In this document: positions 14,964 through 21,878 of the stretch, one piece after another | How the letters are laid out: every line of letters starts with the position of its first letter | Numbering within the stretch: position 1 is the first letter of the stretch | From: JBBKWX01 sp037969175 | GTDB lineage: Bacteria > Bacteroidota > Bacteroidia > AKYH767-A > JBBKVM01 | Assembly: GCA_037969175.1 (NCBI GenBank) | Contig: JBBKWX010000087.1 | Coordinates: forward strand, 1-45,458 | DNA length: 45,458 nucleotides | Reading direction: 5' to 3' | The notes under the pieces: model-generated | Told to the model about the DNA's origin: nothing | Database searches by the model: none | The model's input: only the letters and a program-made list of their open reading frames with translations | Made by a program: the position numbers and the translations under genes

Positions 14964-16775
14964 ATGTCTGTTAAACAGGAATCATGGGGAACAAGGGTTG
15001 GTCTTGTCCTGGCAATGGCAGGAAATGCCGTAGGTCTGGGTAACTTCCTACGTTTTCCGGTTCAAGCCGTTCAAAACGGTGGTGGAGCTTTTATTATACC
15101 CTACCTCATTTGTTTCCTCTTAATGGGAATTCCATTATTATGGATAGAATGGTCGATGGGCAGATATGGTGGTCGTTTCGGAAACCACAGCACTCCATTC
15201 ATTCTGGATAACATGACCAAGAAAAGACTTTGGAAATACTTCGGTGTCTTCGGGATCTTCACCAATATCGCTGTAGCAGCTTATTATTGTTATATCGAGT
15301 CATGGACCATGTCTTATGTATATCACAGTGTGATGCAGACATTCGTAGGAATGGATCAGAATGCGGTTGCGAAATTCTTTACTACCTATGTAGATATAGA
15401 AAAATCAACAACGGGCATACCTTATGAAGCCATCGTTTTTTATCTGGTCTGTTTATCCCTGAACATTTATATTCTTAGCCGAGGTCTTAGTGGAGGAGTC
15501 GAAAAGGTTGCCAAGATCGGTATGCCATTGTTGATCCTCTTTGGGATATTTCTGGCGATAAAGAGTGTGAGTATGGGCCATGCAGGTGCCTGCGCGGATT
15601 GTGATTCTGCCTTAGGTTTGAACTTCCTGTGGCAACCTCAGTTTGATAGCTTGACCAACCCCAAAGTGTGGCTGGCAGCAGCCGGACAGATCTTCTTCAC
15701 CCTTTCTGTAGGTATGGGAACTATACATTGCTATGCAGCATATGTCAGATCCAAGGATGATATCGCTTTGAATGCAATGTCAGCCGGTTGGATGAATGGT
15801 TTCGTAGAGATCGTTCTTGGTGCTTCTATTGTTATTCCAATTGCTGCAGGTTACTTGGGCTTGGAATGGGTAAAAGAAAATGCAGGTTTCTCAATGGCTT
15901 TCCAAACCATGCCTTATCTGTTCCAACAGTGGGGTAGTGTGCTTTCGGTTGTCGGTGGTGTAATGTGGTTTGGTCTGTTGTTCTTTGCAGGTATTACTTC
16001 GTCGCTTGCGATGGGTACCCCCTGGATGGGCTTCATGAAAGATGAATTTAACTGGTCAAGAAATAAGAGTGCATTGACTTTTGGTGCACTTACACTTGCC
16101 ATGGGATTACCTACTGTATATTTTTATAATGAAGGTGTTTTTGGTGAATATGATTATTGGGCAGGAACAGTTTCATTGGTAATATTTGCACTTGCTGAAG
16201 TGATCCTGTTTGGTTGGGTATTCGGTATTGATAAAGGATGGAAAGAATTGAATTCTGGTGCAGATATCAAAGTACCGGGCGTCTTCAAGCCTATTATCAA
16301 ATATGTCACTCCATTACTTCTGTTGTTTGTATTTGTTGCATCCTTAATCACACCAAAGGACAATGACTGGAACAAGGCTATTACACAAGGATGGGAACTG
16401 GATGCAAGTTCCATCATAGGTCAGATCCAGAATAAAGGGGTGATTGTAAACCGGGATTACTTTGCAGATAACTACCAAAGTGCCGTGGCGGGAATTGTAA
16501 CGTCTGTTGAAACAACAGGTACTCGACACATTATTGTAATCGGTTCTGCGGAAAGTGAAAAGCCCGTAGCTACATATAAGTTTAAGAAAGATAAATCCGT
16601 ATCTGTCAGTGAAGGTCAGGAGATAAGTGTAGGTGATATCGTTGCAAAGGGAAGCTTCACACACAATATATTTTATACTGATATGGCCAGACTATTTTTG
16701 TTAAGCTTGTTCCTGTTCCTATGCTTCCTGGTATACAGGGCAACTGTGCTCAGGGAAAAAAATGGGAGGATATAA
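14964..16775 (+). CDS. Sodium-dependent transporter, NSS/SNF family
   Basis: 603 residues with about 12 membrane segments. The first shows the family's sodium and substrate site with an unwound helix: LAMAGNAVGLGNFLRFP, followed by NGGGAFIIPYL. GMGTIHCYAAY in the middle matches the sodium-binding helix region. NSS proteins import amino acids or related amines with Na+. Between the last two membrane segments (about 465-575) there is a soluble, beta-rich insertion (IVTSVETTGTRHIIVIG, VSVSEGQEISVGDIVAKG) before the last hydrophobic stretch LFLLSLFLFLCFLVYRA. A 47-residue single-span protein follows after one base, as in MetP/MetS-type transporters, which suggests amino acid import. The substrate cannot be told from the sequence. 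Confidence 0.92.
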   Translation: MSVKQESWGTRVGLVLAMAGNAVGLGNFLRFPVQAVQNGGGAFIIPYLICFLLMGIPLLWIEWSMGRYGGRFGNHSTPFILDNMTKKRLWKYFGVFGIFTNIAVAAYYCYIESWTMSYVYHSVMQTFVGMDQNAVAKFFTTYVDIEKSTTGIPYEAIVFYLVCLSLNIYILSRGLSGGVEKVAKIGMPLLILFGIFLAIKSVSMGHAGACADCDSALGLNFLWQPQFDSLTNPKVWLAAAGQIFFTLSVGMGTIHCYAAYVRSKDDIALNAMSAGWMNGFVEIVLGASIVIPIAAGYLGLEWVKENAGFSMAFQTMPYLFQQWGSVLSVVGGVMWFGLLFFAGITSSLAMGTPWMGFMKDEFNWSRNKSALTFGALTLAMGLPTVYFYNEGVFGEYDYWAGTVSLVIFALAEVILFGWVFGIDKGWKELNSGADIKVPGVFKPIIKYVTPLLLLFVFVASLITPKDNDWNKAITQGWELDASSIIGQIQNKGVIVNRDYFADNYQSAVAGIVTSVETTGTRHIIVIGSAESEKPVATYKFKKDKSVSVSEGQEISVGDIVAKGSFTHNIFYTDMARLFLLSLFLFLCFLVYRATVLREKNGRI

Positions 16776-16776
16776 T

Positions 16777-16920
16777 ATGACTACAAGTGCAATCATAACC
16801 ATGGTGGTGGTTCAGGTAATTGTTACCATTATCACTGCGTATTTCTTTTACAAAGTATTGACGACTCCGCCAAGAGCAGAGCCGGATTCATTTTCTGAAA
16901 ACGACGACGAACAAAGATAA
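16777..16920 (+). CDS. Small subunit of NSS transporter (MetS-like, 47 residues)
   Basis: A short gene directly after the transporter: its stop ends at 16775 and this ATG is at 16777. It reads M-T-T-S-A-I-I-T-M-V-V-V-Q-V-I-V-T, one hydrophobic span to about residue 24, then YFFYKVLTTPPRAEPDS and an acidic tail ENDDEQR. The position, length, single N-terminal span and Pro-rich/acidic tail fit the methionine/alanine importer small subunit family (MetS of MetPS in Corynebacterium, needed for transport by MetP). A strong Shine-Dalgarno sequence, GGAGG at 16765-16769, lies 7 bases before the ATG and inside the end of the transporter gene; this is unusual for this genome. Confidence 0.75.
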   Translation: MTTSAIITMVVVQVIVTIITAYFFYKVLTTPPRAEPDSFSENDDEQR

Positions 16921-16931
16921 ACTGATATGGG

Positions 16932-17852
16932 GTGAAGAAGCGGCTACGCGAGTATTTCATGTACTCACGCCGCGAGCGGAACGGGTTAACCGTACTGCTG
17001 GCTTTACTCCTGATCAGCATTTTGTGTCGCATATATGCTGGATACTTTATTGAAGAGAAAAGATCTTCGTTTCAAATTAATGAAAGCGAGTTGCAAGCTT
17101 TGCTTTTGCAACTCGATAAACTGGAGGAGGAGCCTAAACACTACTCATCTTCAAATTATCTTCCTAATAGAAAAACACCCGGATCAGCACTAAAAGAGTT
17201 CGATCCCAATAGCATCACTGCAGAAGAGTGGATCAAATTAGGGTTTAGCCCAAATCAGGCTGCATCTATCATCAAGTATCGCACAATGATCGGTGGTTTT
17301 GAAACTGCCGACCAGCTAAAAAACTGTTTTGTGATCGATGAAGAAAGATTTAATCTGCTTGAACCCTTCATCAATCTAAGTCCTGCATTATCCAAAGAAT
17401 CATATTTTAATAAAGAGATAAAGGAACAGAAAAAGACTGCTCCTGTCTTCCCTAAACCGGATCTTAATTTCTCAACTTTGGAAGAGATCACATTGATCAG
17501 GGGAATAGGAGATCATACAGCAAAGTTGATTATCGATTATCGACAACGCATAGGAGGTTTTTCAAATCTAAATCAGCTGTATGAGATCAAGGGTCTGGAT
17601 TCAACAAGAATAGAACTTTTGAAAAAGGAATCGGTATTAACACAAAAAGTTTTCAAACGAATTGATATTAATTCTGCCACGTATGCCGATCTACGGAACC
17701 ATCCATATATTGAACAGGATCTTGCAAGGCTTATAGTTCGTTTTCGTGAATTGCACGGTAAGTATGAGAGTGTTGAGTCTCTAAAAAAACTTGCACTTGT
17801 AGATACTGTGGTTTATAAAAGAATTTTTCCCTACCTAAAAGTTCAGGAATAA
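16932..17852 (+). CDS. Helix-hairpin-helix (ComEA-like) membrane protein
   Basis: 306 residues from a GTG start (VKKRLREYFMYSRRERNG); this N-terminus matches related Bacteroidota proteins and no ATG is available further upstream in frame. One membrane segment (LTVLLALLLISILCRIYAGYF) follows at about 19-39. Three ComEA-type units follow: EFDPNSITAEEWIKLGFSPN with IIKYRTMIGGFETADQL, LNFSTLEEITLIRGIGDHTA with IIDYRQRIGGFSNLNQL, and DINSATYADLRNHPYIEQDL with IVRFRELHGKYESVESL. Such units bind DNA backbone in ComEA, the DNA-uptake receptor. Bacteroidota have many such anchored proteins and a DNA-uptake role is not shown; a structural or DNA-binding role at the membrane is possible. Confidence 0.85.
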   Translation: MKKRLREYFMYSRRERNGLTVLLALLLISILCRIYAGYFIEEKRSSFQINESELQALLLQLDKLEEEPKHYSSSNYLPNRKTPGSALKEFDPNSITAEEWIKLGFSPNQAASIIKYRTMIGGFETADQLKNCFVIDEERFNLLEPFINLSPALSKESYFNKEIKEQKKTAPVFPKPDLNFSTLEEITLIRGIGDHTAKLIIDYRQRIGGFSNLNQLYEIKGLDSTRIELLKKESVLTQKVFKRIDINSATYADLRNHPYIEQDLARLIVRFRELHGKYESVESLKKLALVDTVVYKRIFPYLKVQE

Positions 17853-17861
17853 CTTTGCTTT

Positions 17862-17893
17862 TTTGTTTAGGAGGTAATAAAAGCGTAAAATTG
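17862..17893 (+). promoter_or_regulatory. Promoter of apt
   Basis: TTTG (17862-17865), exactly 20 bases, then TAAAATTG (17886-17893), one mismatch from TAnnTTTG. The ATG is 20 bases further on. The AGGAGG in the spacer lies too far upstream to serve as a ribosome binding site. Confidence 0.65.
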
Positions 17894-17912
17894 CAGCCGC
17901 TACAAAATTACT

Positions 17913-18440
17913 ATGGTCATTGAAAAATTAAGAAATACAGTTAGGGATATCCCTGATTTTCCTAAACCGGGAATCCTGTTTAAGGATATTACTCCTGTAT
18001 TGATGGATCCGGTATTATGCCGGGAATTGGTGGATGAATTTATCAGAAGGATTGGGGATGTGAGAGTTGATGCTATAGCTGCAGTAGAAAGTAGGGGCTT
18101 TCTTTTTGGAATGAGCCTCGCAGATAAATTAAATGTTCCATTTATTCCGGTACGTAAAGCAGGCAAATTGCCATATAAAACCGTATCTTATTCCTATGAT
18201 CTTGAATATGGATCTGCTGTTGTGGAAATGCATGAAGATGCCGTAAAACCGGGATGGAATGTATTGATACATGATGATCTTCTTGCTACAGGCGGAACAG
18301 CAATAGCGGCAGCTGAACTTATCAAATCACAAGGAGCAAATATTGCCGGATTTGCATTTTTAATCGAACTTACCTTCCTGGATGGAAAACCCAGACTGGA
18401 AAAATATTCTGATCATATTATAAACCTCATCAGCTACTAA
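17913..18440 (+). CDS. apt: Adenine phosphoribosyltransferase
   Basis: 175 residues, standard length. It salvages adenine by joining it to PRPP to give AMP in the cytoplasm. The N-terminal IPDFPKPGILFKDITPVL is the hallmark of the family, FIPVRKAGKLP forms the flexible-loop region, and VLIHDDLLATGGTAIAA (residues about 118-134) is the PRPP-binding motif. AVESRGFLFG contributes to adenine recognition. The ATG follows a good promoter. The acyl-CoA dehydrogenase starts one base after the stop, so the two are probably co-transcribed although functionally unrelated. Confidence 0.97.
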   Translation: MVIEKLRNTVRDIPDFPKPGILFKDITPVLMDPVLCRELVDEFIRRIGDVRVDAIAAVESRGFLFGMSLADKLNVPFIPVRKAGKLPYKTVSYSYDLEYGSAVVEMHEDAVKPGWNVLIHDDLLATGGTAIAAAELIKSQGANIAGFAFLIELTFLDGKPRLEKYSDHIINLISY

Positions 18441-18441
18441 G

Positions 18442-19584
18442 ATGGATTTTGGATTTAACGAGAGTAACAAAATGATCGCGGATACATGCCGTGATTTCGC
18501 AAATAAACATATCCGTCCGGATATGATGATATGGGACGAAAGTCAAGAGTTTCCTATTGAACTGTTCAAGAAGATGGGAGAGCAGGGATTGATGGGAATT
18601 CTGGTACCTACTGAATATGGTGGTGCCGGATTAAGCTATACTGAATACGTTACTGCTTTGATCGAGATCTCTAGAGTTTGCGGTTCTATCGGGCTTAGCA
18701 TGGCAGCGCATAATTCATTATGTACCGGACACATTCTTCAATTTGGAAGCGAAGAGCAAAAGAAAAAATGGTTGCCTAAACTTGCTACCTGCGAGTGGTT
18801 GGGAGCATGGGGACTAACTGAACCTAATACCGGATCAGATGCAGGTCGTATGATGACTACAGGTGTTTTGGACGGTGATCATTGGGTGATTAATGGTGCA
18901 AAATCCTGGATCACTCATGGTAAATCATCTCAAGTTGCTGTGGTAATGGTCAGGACAGGGGAGATAGGTGATTCACATGGAATGACTGCTTTTGTTATTG
19001 AGAAAGGCACACCGGGTTTCACACACGGAAGAAAAGAGAACAAACTGGGGATGCGTGCATCAGAGACTACTGAATTGTTGTTTGATAACTGCAGAGTTCA
19101 TAAAGATAATGTACTTGGCAAGGCTGGCGAAGGTTTCGTTCAGGCAATGAAAGTTCTAGATGGTGGAAGGATCAGTATTGCTGCTTTATCATTGGGTATT
19201 GCCCACGGTGCTTTGGACGCTTCTATCAAATATGCCAAGGAAAGACAACAATTTGGTAAGCCGATCGCTGAATTTCAAGGTATCGCTTTCAAATTGGCTG
19301 ATATGGCTACGGAACTTGAAGCAGCTGACCTGCTAACTTATCAGGCTGCTGACATGAAGAACAGAGGATTAAAGGTAACTAAGGAAAGTGCATTTGCGAA
19401 GTATTTTGCTTCCGAAGTAGCGGTGAGATGCAGTACCGAATCTGTTCAGATCTTTGGTGGCTATGGATACACCAAGGATTTTCCTGTTGAGAAATTCTAC
19501 CGTGATTCTAAATTATGCACTATAGGTGAGGGTACTTCAGAGATTCAAAAGCTTGTAATTGCTAGAGAATTGCTTAAATCCTAA
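18442..19584 (+). CDS. Acyl-CoA dehydrogenase
   Basis: 380 residues, full length for the short/medium-chain family. A FAD enzyme that makes the trans-2,3 double bond of acyl-CoA esters and passes electrons to ETF. The FAD- and substrate-binding text is LGAWGLTEPNTGSDAGRM and WVINGAKSWITHG; RQQFGKPIAEFQGIAFKLADM and the C-terminal FGGYGYTKDFPVEKFYRDSK are signature segments. The catalytic base is very likely Glu363 in IGEGTSEIQ, as in butyryl-CoA dehydrogenase. The sequence is close to the short-chain (butyryl-type) group, but the chain length or branched-chain preference cannot be settled from this. Begins one base after apt. Confidence 0.93.
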   Translation: MDFGFNESNKMIADTCRDFANKHIRPDMMIWDESQEFPIELFKKMGEQGLMGILVPTEYGGAGLSYTEYVTALIEISRVCGSIGLSMAAHNSLCTGHILQFGSEEQKKKWLPKLATCEWLGAWGLTEPNTGSDAGRMMTTGVLDGDHWVINGAKSWITHGKSSQVAVVMVRTGEIGDSHGMTAFVIEKGTPGFTHGRKENKLGMRASETTELLFDNCRVHKDNVLGKAGEGFVQAMKVLDGGRISIAALSLGIAHGALDASIKYAKERQQFGKPIAEFQGIAFKLADMATELEAADLLTYQAADMKNRGLKVTKESAFAKYFASEVAVRCSTESVQIFGGYGYTKDFPVEKFYRDSKLCTIGEGTSEIQKLVIARELLKS

Positions 19585-19599
19585 AAATCTCATTATTTA

Positions 19600-19631
19600 T
19601 TTGGATAATTTAATAAAAGCATATATTTTTG
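19600..19631 (+). promoter_or_regulatory. Promoter of rpsU, perfect consensus
   Basis: TTTG (19600-19603), exactly 20 bases, then TATTTTTG (19624-19631). Both elements match the Bacteroidota consensus fully. The rpsU ATG is 27 bases after the -7 element. Confidence 0.8.
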
Positions 19632-19658
19632 CATTCCTTTTTAACATAAGATAATACG

Positions 19659-19856
19659 ATGATAATTGTACCAGTAAAAGAAAACGAGTCAATCGAAAGA
19701 GCGCTTAAGAAATTCAAGAAGAAATTTGAACGCACAGGTGTTGTACGTGAACTTCGTAGCCGTCAGGCATTCGAAAAGCCTTCGATTACAAGAAGAACTG
19801 AAGTTATCAAAGCTAGATACAAAGCCGGTCTTCAACGTGAAGAAGCAGGAAACTAA
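19659..19856 (+). CDS. rpsU: 30S ribosomal protein bS21
   Basis: 65 residues: MIIVPVKENESIERALKKFKK and so on, very basic, helical, normal for the Bacteroidota form. It binds the 30S platform. In Bacteroidota ribosomes bS21, with bS18 and bS6, covers the 3' tail of 16S rRNA, which explains why these organisms do not use Shine-Dalgarno pairing; Tyr54 in KARYKAG is at the position I recall being implicated in Flavobacterium johnsoniae. In that organism rpsU itself has a strong Shine-Dalgarno sequence for autoregulation; here the leader (19632-19658) shows none. Own promoter and terminator make it a single-gene transcript. Confidence 0.95.
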   Translation: MIIVPVKENESIERALKKFKKKFERTGVVRELRSRQAFEKPSITRRTEVIKARYKAGLQREEAGN

Positions 19857-19875
19857 TCCTTTCTGATAATATATC

Positions 19876-19906
19876 AAAGCCTCGCAATTGCGGGGCTTTC
19901 TTTTTT
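19876..19906 (+). terminator. Intrinsic terminator of rpsU
   Basis: AAAGCCTCGC (19876-19885) pairs with GCGGGGCTTT (19890-19899), one T-G wobble and an AATT loop, followed by CTTTTTT. Confidence 0.92.
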
Positions 19907-19995
19907 GGTTTATTTTGCGTATTTTTCTGCAAGCTATTCATTGATAGAATAGCGATTTTGATCATAACGAAAAGAATTTGGTGTTGAATTCAGAA

Positions 19996-20886
19996 ATGAT
20001 CCCTGCCGCACAGCGGTTTATCCAATATTTAAAATACGAAAAACGGTATTCCGAACATACCTTGTCAGCCTATAGCTCTGACATCAATTCCTTTTTGACC
20101 TATACCAAAGAAGCATACGAAAGCGTGGAACCCGCTGAAATGACTCATCCTATTCTGAGATCATGGGTTGTAAATTTGTTAGAGCAGGGGATAGGTGCAA
20201 GATCTGCGAGCAGGAAAATTACTGTTCTTAAGACCTGGTTCAGATTTATGTTGAGAAACGGTATTATCGAATCCAACCCTACACTTAAACTCCAGGCTCC
20301 AAAAGTTTCCAAACGTCTGCCCACTTTTGTCAATAAAGACAAGATGGAAGAATTGTTTGATACCTATGAATTTGGAGATACCTATGATGGATGGCGCGAC
20401 CGCTTGGTACTTGAAATGTTCTATGCAACCGGAATGCGAAAGGCGGAATTGATCAATCTAAAGGATGTTGATGTGGATACCCACAGTAGAACCTTAAAAG
20501 TTTTGGGTAAGCGCAACAAAGAGAGGATAATTCCATTTGGGGCAAGACTTTCGGAAGCCATTAAAAATTATCAGCTTAGACGTGAGCAAAATGGGTTAAA
20601 TAATCCGGAAGATTACTTTTTTTTAAATAAAAAGGGTAACAAATTGACACCCCGTTCCGTTTATGATATTGTTACCAAACACCTTTCAAAACTCACTACA
20701 TTAGACAAAACAAGTCCACACGTGCTAAGACATACTTTTGCTACACATATGCTTGAGAACGGTGCTGATATAAATGCAGTGAAAGAGATACTTGGGCATG
20801 CGAGCCTTGCTGCCACTCAAGTATACACACATAATACCATTGAGAAATTAAAAAAGATTTATGAACAAGCCCATCCCAGGGCATAA
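19996..20886 (+). CDS. xerC: Tyrosine recombinase XerC/XerD
   Basis: 296 residues from the ATG at 19996; TTG and GTG codons at 19978-19984 could add six residues. It resolves chromosome dimers at dif with its partner recombinase. The N-terminal SAM-like domain (RFIQYLKYEKRYSEHTLSAYSSD) is followed by the catalytic domain with all residues present: Arg148 (ATGMRKAEL), Lys172 (LGKRNKERIIPF), His242-x2-Arg245 (HVLRHTFATHM), His268 (ILGHASLAATQ) and the nucleophile Tyr277 (VYTH). Nothing suggests a mobile element: its neighbours are rpsU and hpf, a setting common in Bacteroidota. Which of the two Xer partners it is cannot be decided with certainty. Confidence 0.92.
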   Translation: MIPAAQRFIQYLKYEKRYSEHTLSAYSSDINSFLTYTKEAYESVEPAEMTHPILRSWVVNLLEQGIGARSASRKITVLKTWFRFMLRNGIIESNPTLKLQAPKVSKRLPTFVNKDKMEELFDTYEFGDTYDGWRDRLVLEMFYATGMRKAELINLKDVDVDTHSRTLKVLGKRNKERIIPFGARLSEAIKNYQLRREQNGLNNPEDYFFLNKKGNKLTPRSVYDIVTKHLSKLTTLDKTSPHVLRHTFATHMLENGADINAVKEILGHASLAATQVYTHNTIEKLKKIYEQAHPRA

Positions 20887-20894
20887 ATAATTAT

Positions 20895-20899
20895 GGAGG
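20895..20899 (+). promoter_or_regulatory. Strong Shine-Dalgarno sequence of hpf
   Basis: GGAGG, 7 bases before the hpf ATG (within TATGGAGGATTAAATATG). One of only two such sites I see at gene starts in this window. Confidence 0.8.
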
Positions 20900-20906
20900 A
20901 TTAAAT

Positions 20907-21203
20907 ATGAAGCTAAAAGTTCAATCTATTCATTTTAACGCAGACGGTAAATTATTAGAGTTTATCCAGGAAAGAGTTGATAAACTGCACACTTTTTATG
21001 ATGATATAATTGATGGAGAGGTCATTCTTAAACTCCAAAAAAATGATTCGGAGAATAAGATCACTGAAATAAAAGTCAATTTGCCGGGTCGACAATTGTT
21101 CGCAAAGGAGCAATCCAAGACTTTTGAAGAGGCAACAGACGTTGCGGTCGAAGCATTGCGAAAACAGATCACTAAACACAAAGAAAAAGTAAAAAGAGTT
21201 TAA
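20907..21203 (+). CDS. hpf: Short ribosome hibernation promoting factor (HPF/RaiA family)
   Basis: 98 residues, the short single-domain form. It binds in the 30S mRNA and tRNA channel and silences ribosomes in slow growth. The fold signature is MKLKVQSIHFNADGKLLEFIQERVDKLHTFYD, then VILKLQKN, ITEIKVNLPGRQLFAKEQSKTFEEATDVAVEALRKQITKHKEK: the beta-alpha-beta-beta-beta-alpha order of the family. It lies 20 bases after xerC and ends in a terminator, and its leader carries a rare strong Shine-Dalgarno site. The position beside rpsU and the tRNA-tuf cluster is usual in Bacteroidota. Confidence 0.93.
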   Translation: MKLKVQSIHFNADGKLLEFIQERVDKLHTFYDDIIDGEVILKLQKNDSENKITEIKVNLPGRQLFAKEQSKTFEEATDVAVEALRKQITKHKEKVKRV

Positions 21204-21226
21204 TCTTGATATTCAATGTATTACAT

Positions 21227-21262
21227 AAAGCCCGGGTAGGAATTTACCGGGCTTTATATTTT
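21227..21262 (+). terminator. Intrinsic terminator of hpf
   Basis: AAAGCCCGG (21227-21235) pairs perfectly with CCGGGCTTT (21247-21255), loop 11 bases, then ATATTTTT. Confidence 0.9.
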
Positions 21263-21297
21263 TCTATCCCTTTCTGCAAAAGAAAAGTAAAAAATGT

Positions 21298-21329
21298 TTT
21301 GAGATATCATTGAATGTTTCTTACATTTG
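21298..21329 (+). promoter_or_regulatory. Promoter of the tRNA-tuf transcript, perfect consensus
   Basis: TTTG (21298-21301), exactly 20 bases, then TACATTTG (21322-21329). It lies 39 bases before the first tRNA and probably drives the tRNA cluster and tuf. Confidence 0.82.
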
Positions 21330-21368
21330 CAGTCCTTTTTTAGGGGTAGTTCTTTGAATAAAGGTAAT

Positions 21369-21442
21369 GCCGATGTAGCTCAGTTGGCCAGAGCTACTGA
21401 TTTGTAATCAGTGGGTCGGGGGTTCGAATCCCTCCATCGGCT
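21369..21442 (+). tRNA. tRNA-Thr (UGU)
   Basis: Acceptor GCCGATG/CATCGGC, anticodon arm ACTGA-TTTGTAA-TCAGT with anticodon TGT, T arm GGGGGTTCGAATCCCTC. Discriminator base T; CCA is not encoded. Confidence 0.96.
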
Positions 21443-21484
21443 CTATCTTAAGGATAATTATTTTTTTATCTGTCGGATTGTATT

Positions 21485-21568
21485 GGGGAGATTCCAGAGT
21501 GGCTAAATGGGGCAGACTGTAAATCTGTTGTTTCGACTTCGAAGGTTCGAATCCTTCTCTCCCCACCA
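21485..21568 (+). tRNA. tRNA-Tyr (GUA)
   Basis: Acceptor GGGGAGA/TCTCCCC, anticodon arm GCAGA-CTGTAAA-TCTGT with anticodon GTA, and a long variable arm as in bacterial tRNA-Tyr. CCA is encoded. Confidence 0.96.
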
Positions 21569-21637
21569 CTTACTTTATGAAGTCATAAAGAAAAGGAATG
21601 ATACAATCAGGTAAAAGAGTACCTGAAGATAACAAAA

Positions 21638-21713
21638 GCGGAAGTAGCTCATTTGGTAGAGCATCAGCCTTCCAAGCTGAGGGTGGCCGGTTCGAGCCCG
21701 GTCTTCCGCTCCA
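21638..21713 (+). tRNA. tRNA-Gly (UCC)
   Basis: Acceptor GCGGAAG/CTTCCGC, anticodon arm TCAGC-CTTCCAA-GCTGA with anticodon TCC, T arm GCCGGTTCGAGCCCGGT. CCA is encoded. Confidence 0.96.
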
Positions 21714-21716
21714 TTA

Positions 21717-21746
21717 CTCTCCGGGTTCAACACCAGTTCCGGAGAG
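21717..21746 (+). other. Hairpin between tRNA-Gly and tRNA-Thr
   Basis: CTCTCCGG (21717-21724) pairs perfectly with CCGGAGAG (21739-21746), 14-base loop. There is no T run. It is probably an RNA processing signal or spacer stem. A smaller one, CAGGTA/TACCTG (21609-21626), precedes tRNA-Gly. Confidence 0.65.
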
Positions 21747-21752
21747 CTTTAA

Positions 21753-21825
21753 GCCGATGTAGCTCAGCTGGTAGAGTGCGTCCTTGGTAAGGACGAGGTC
21801 ACGGGTTCAAGTCCCGTCATTGGCT
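21753..21825 (+). tRNA. tRNA-Thr (GGU)
   Basis: Acceptor GCCGATG/CATTGGC with one G-U pair, anticodon arm CGTCC-TTGGTAA-GGACG with anticodon GGT, T arm ACGGGTTCAAGTCCCGT. CCA is not encoded. tuf begins 53 bases later. Confidence 0.95.
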
Positions 21826-21878
21826 CAGATTAAAAATGTATATTAATATTGATTCTAAACTATAATTAACAATTCACA

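Noticed and set aside
17871..17876. AGGAGG before apt as a ribosome binding site
   Set aside because: It lies about 37 bases before the ATG, inside the spacer of the apt promoter, so it is not expected in the mRNA.
19632..19658. Autoregulatory Shine-Dalgarno site before rpsU, as described in Flavobacterium
   Set aside because: The leader reads CATTCCTTTTTAACATAAGA and onward, with no GGAGG-like sequence.
19996..20886. Integrase of a mobile element next to tRNA genes
   Set aside because: The protein fits housekeeping XerC/D in length and motifs, the gene order rpsU-xerC-hpf is typical, and no attachment-site duplication of a tRNA 3' end was found.
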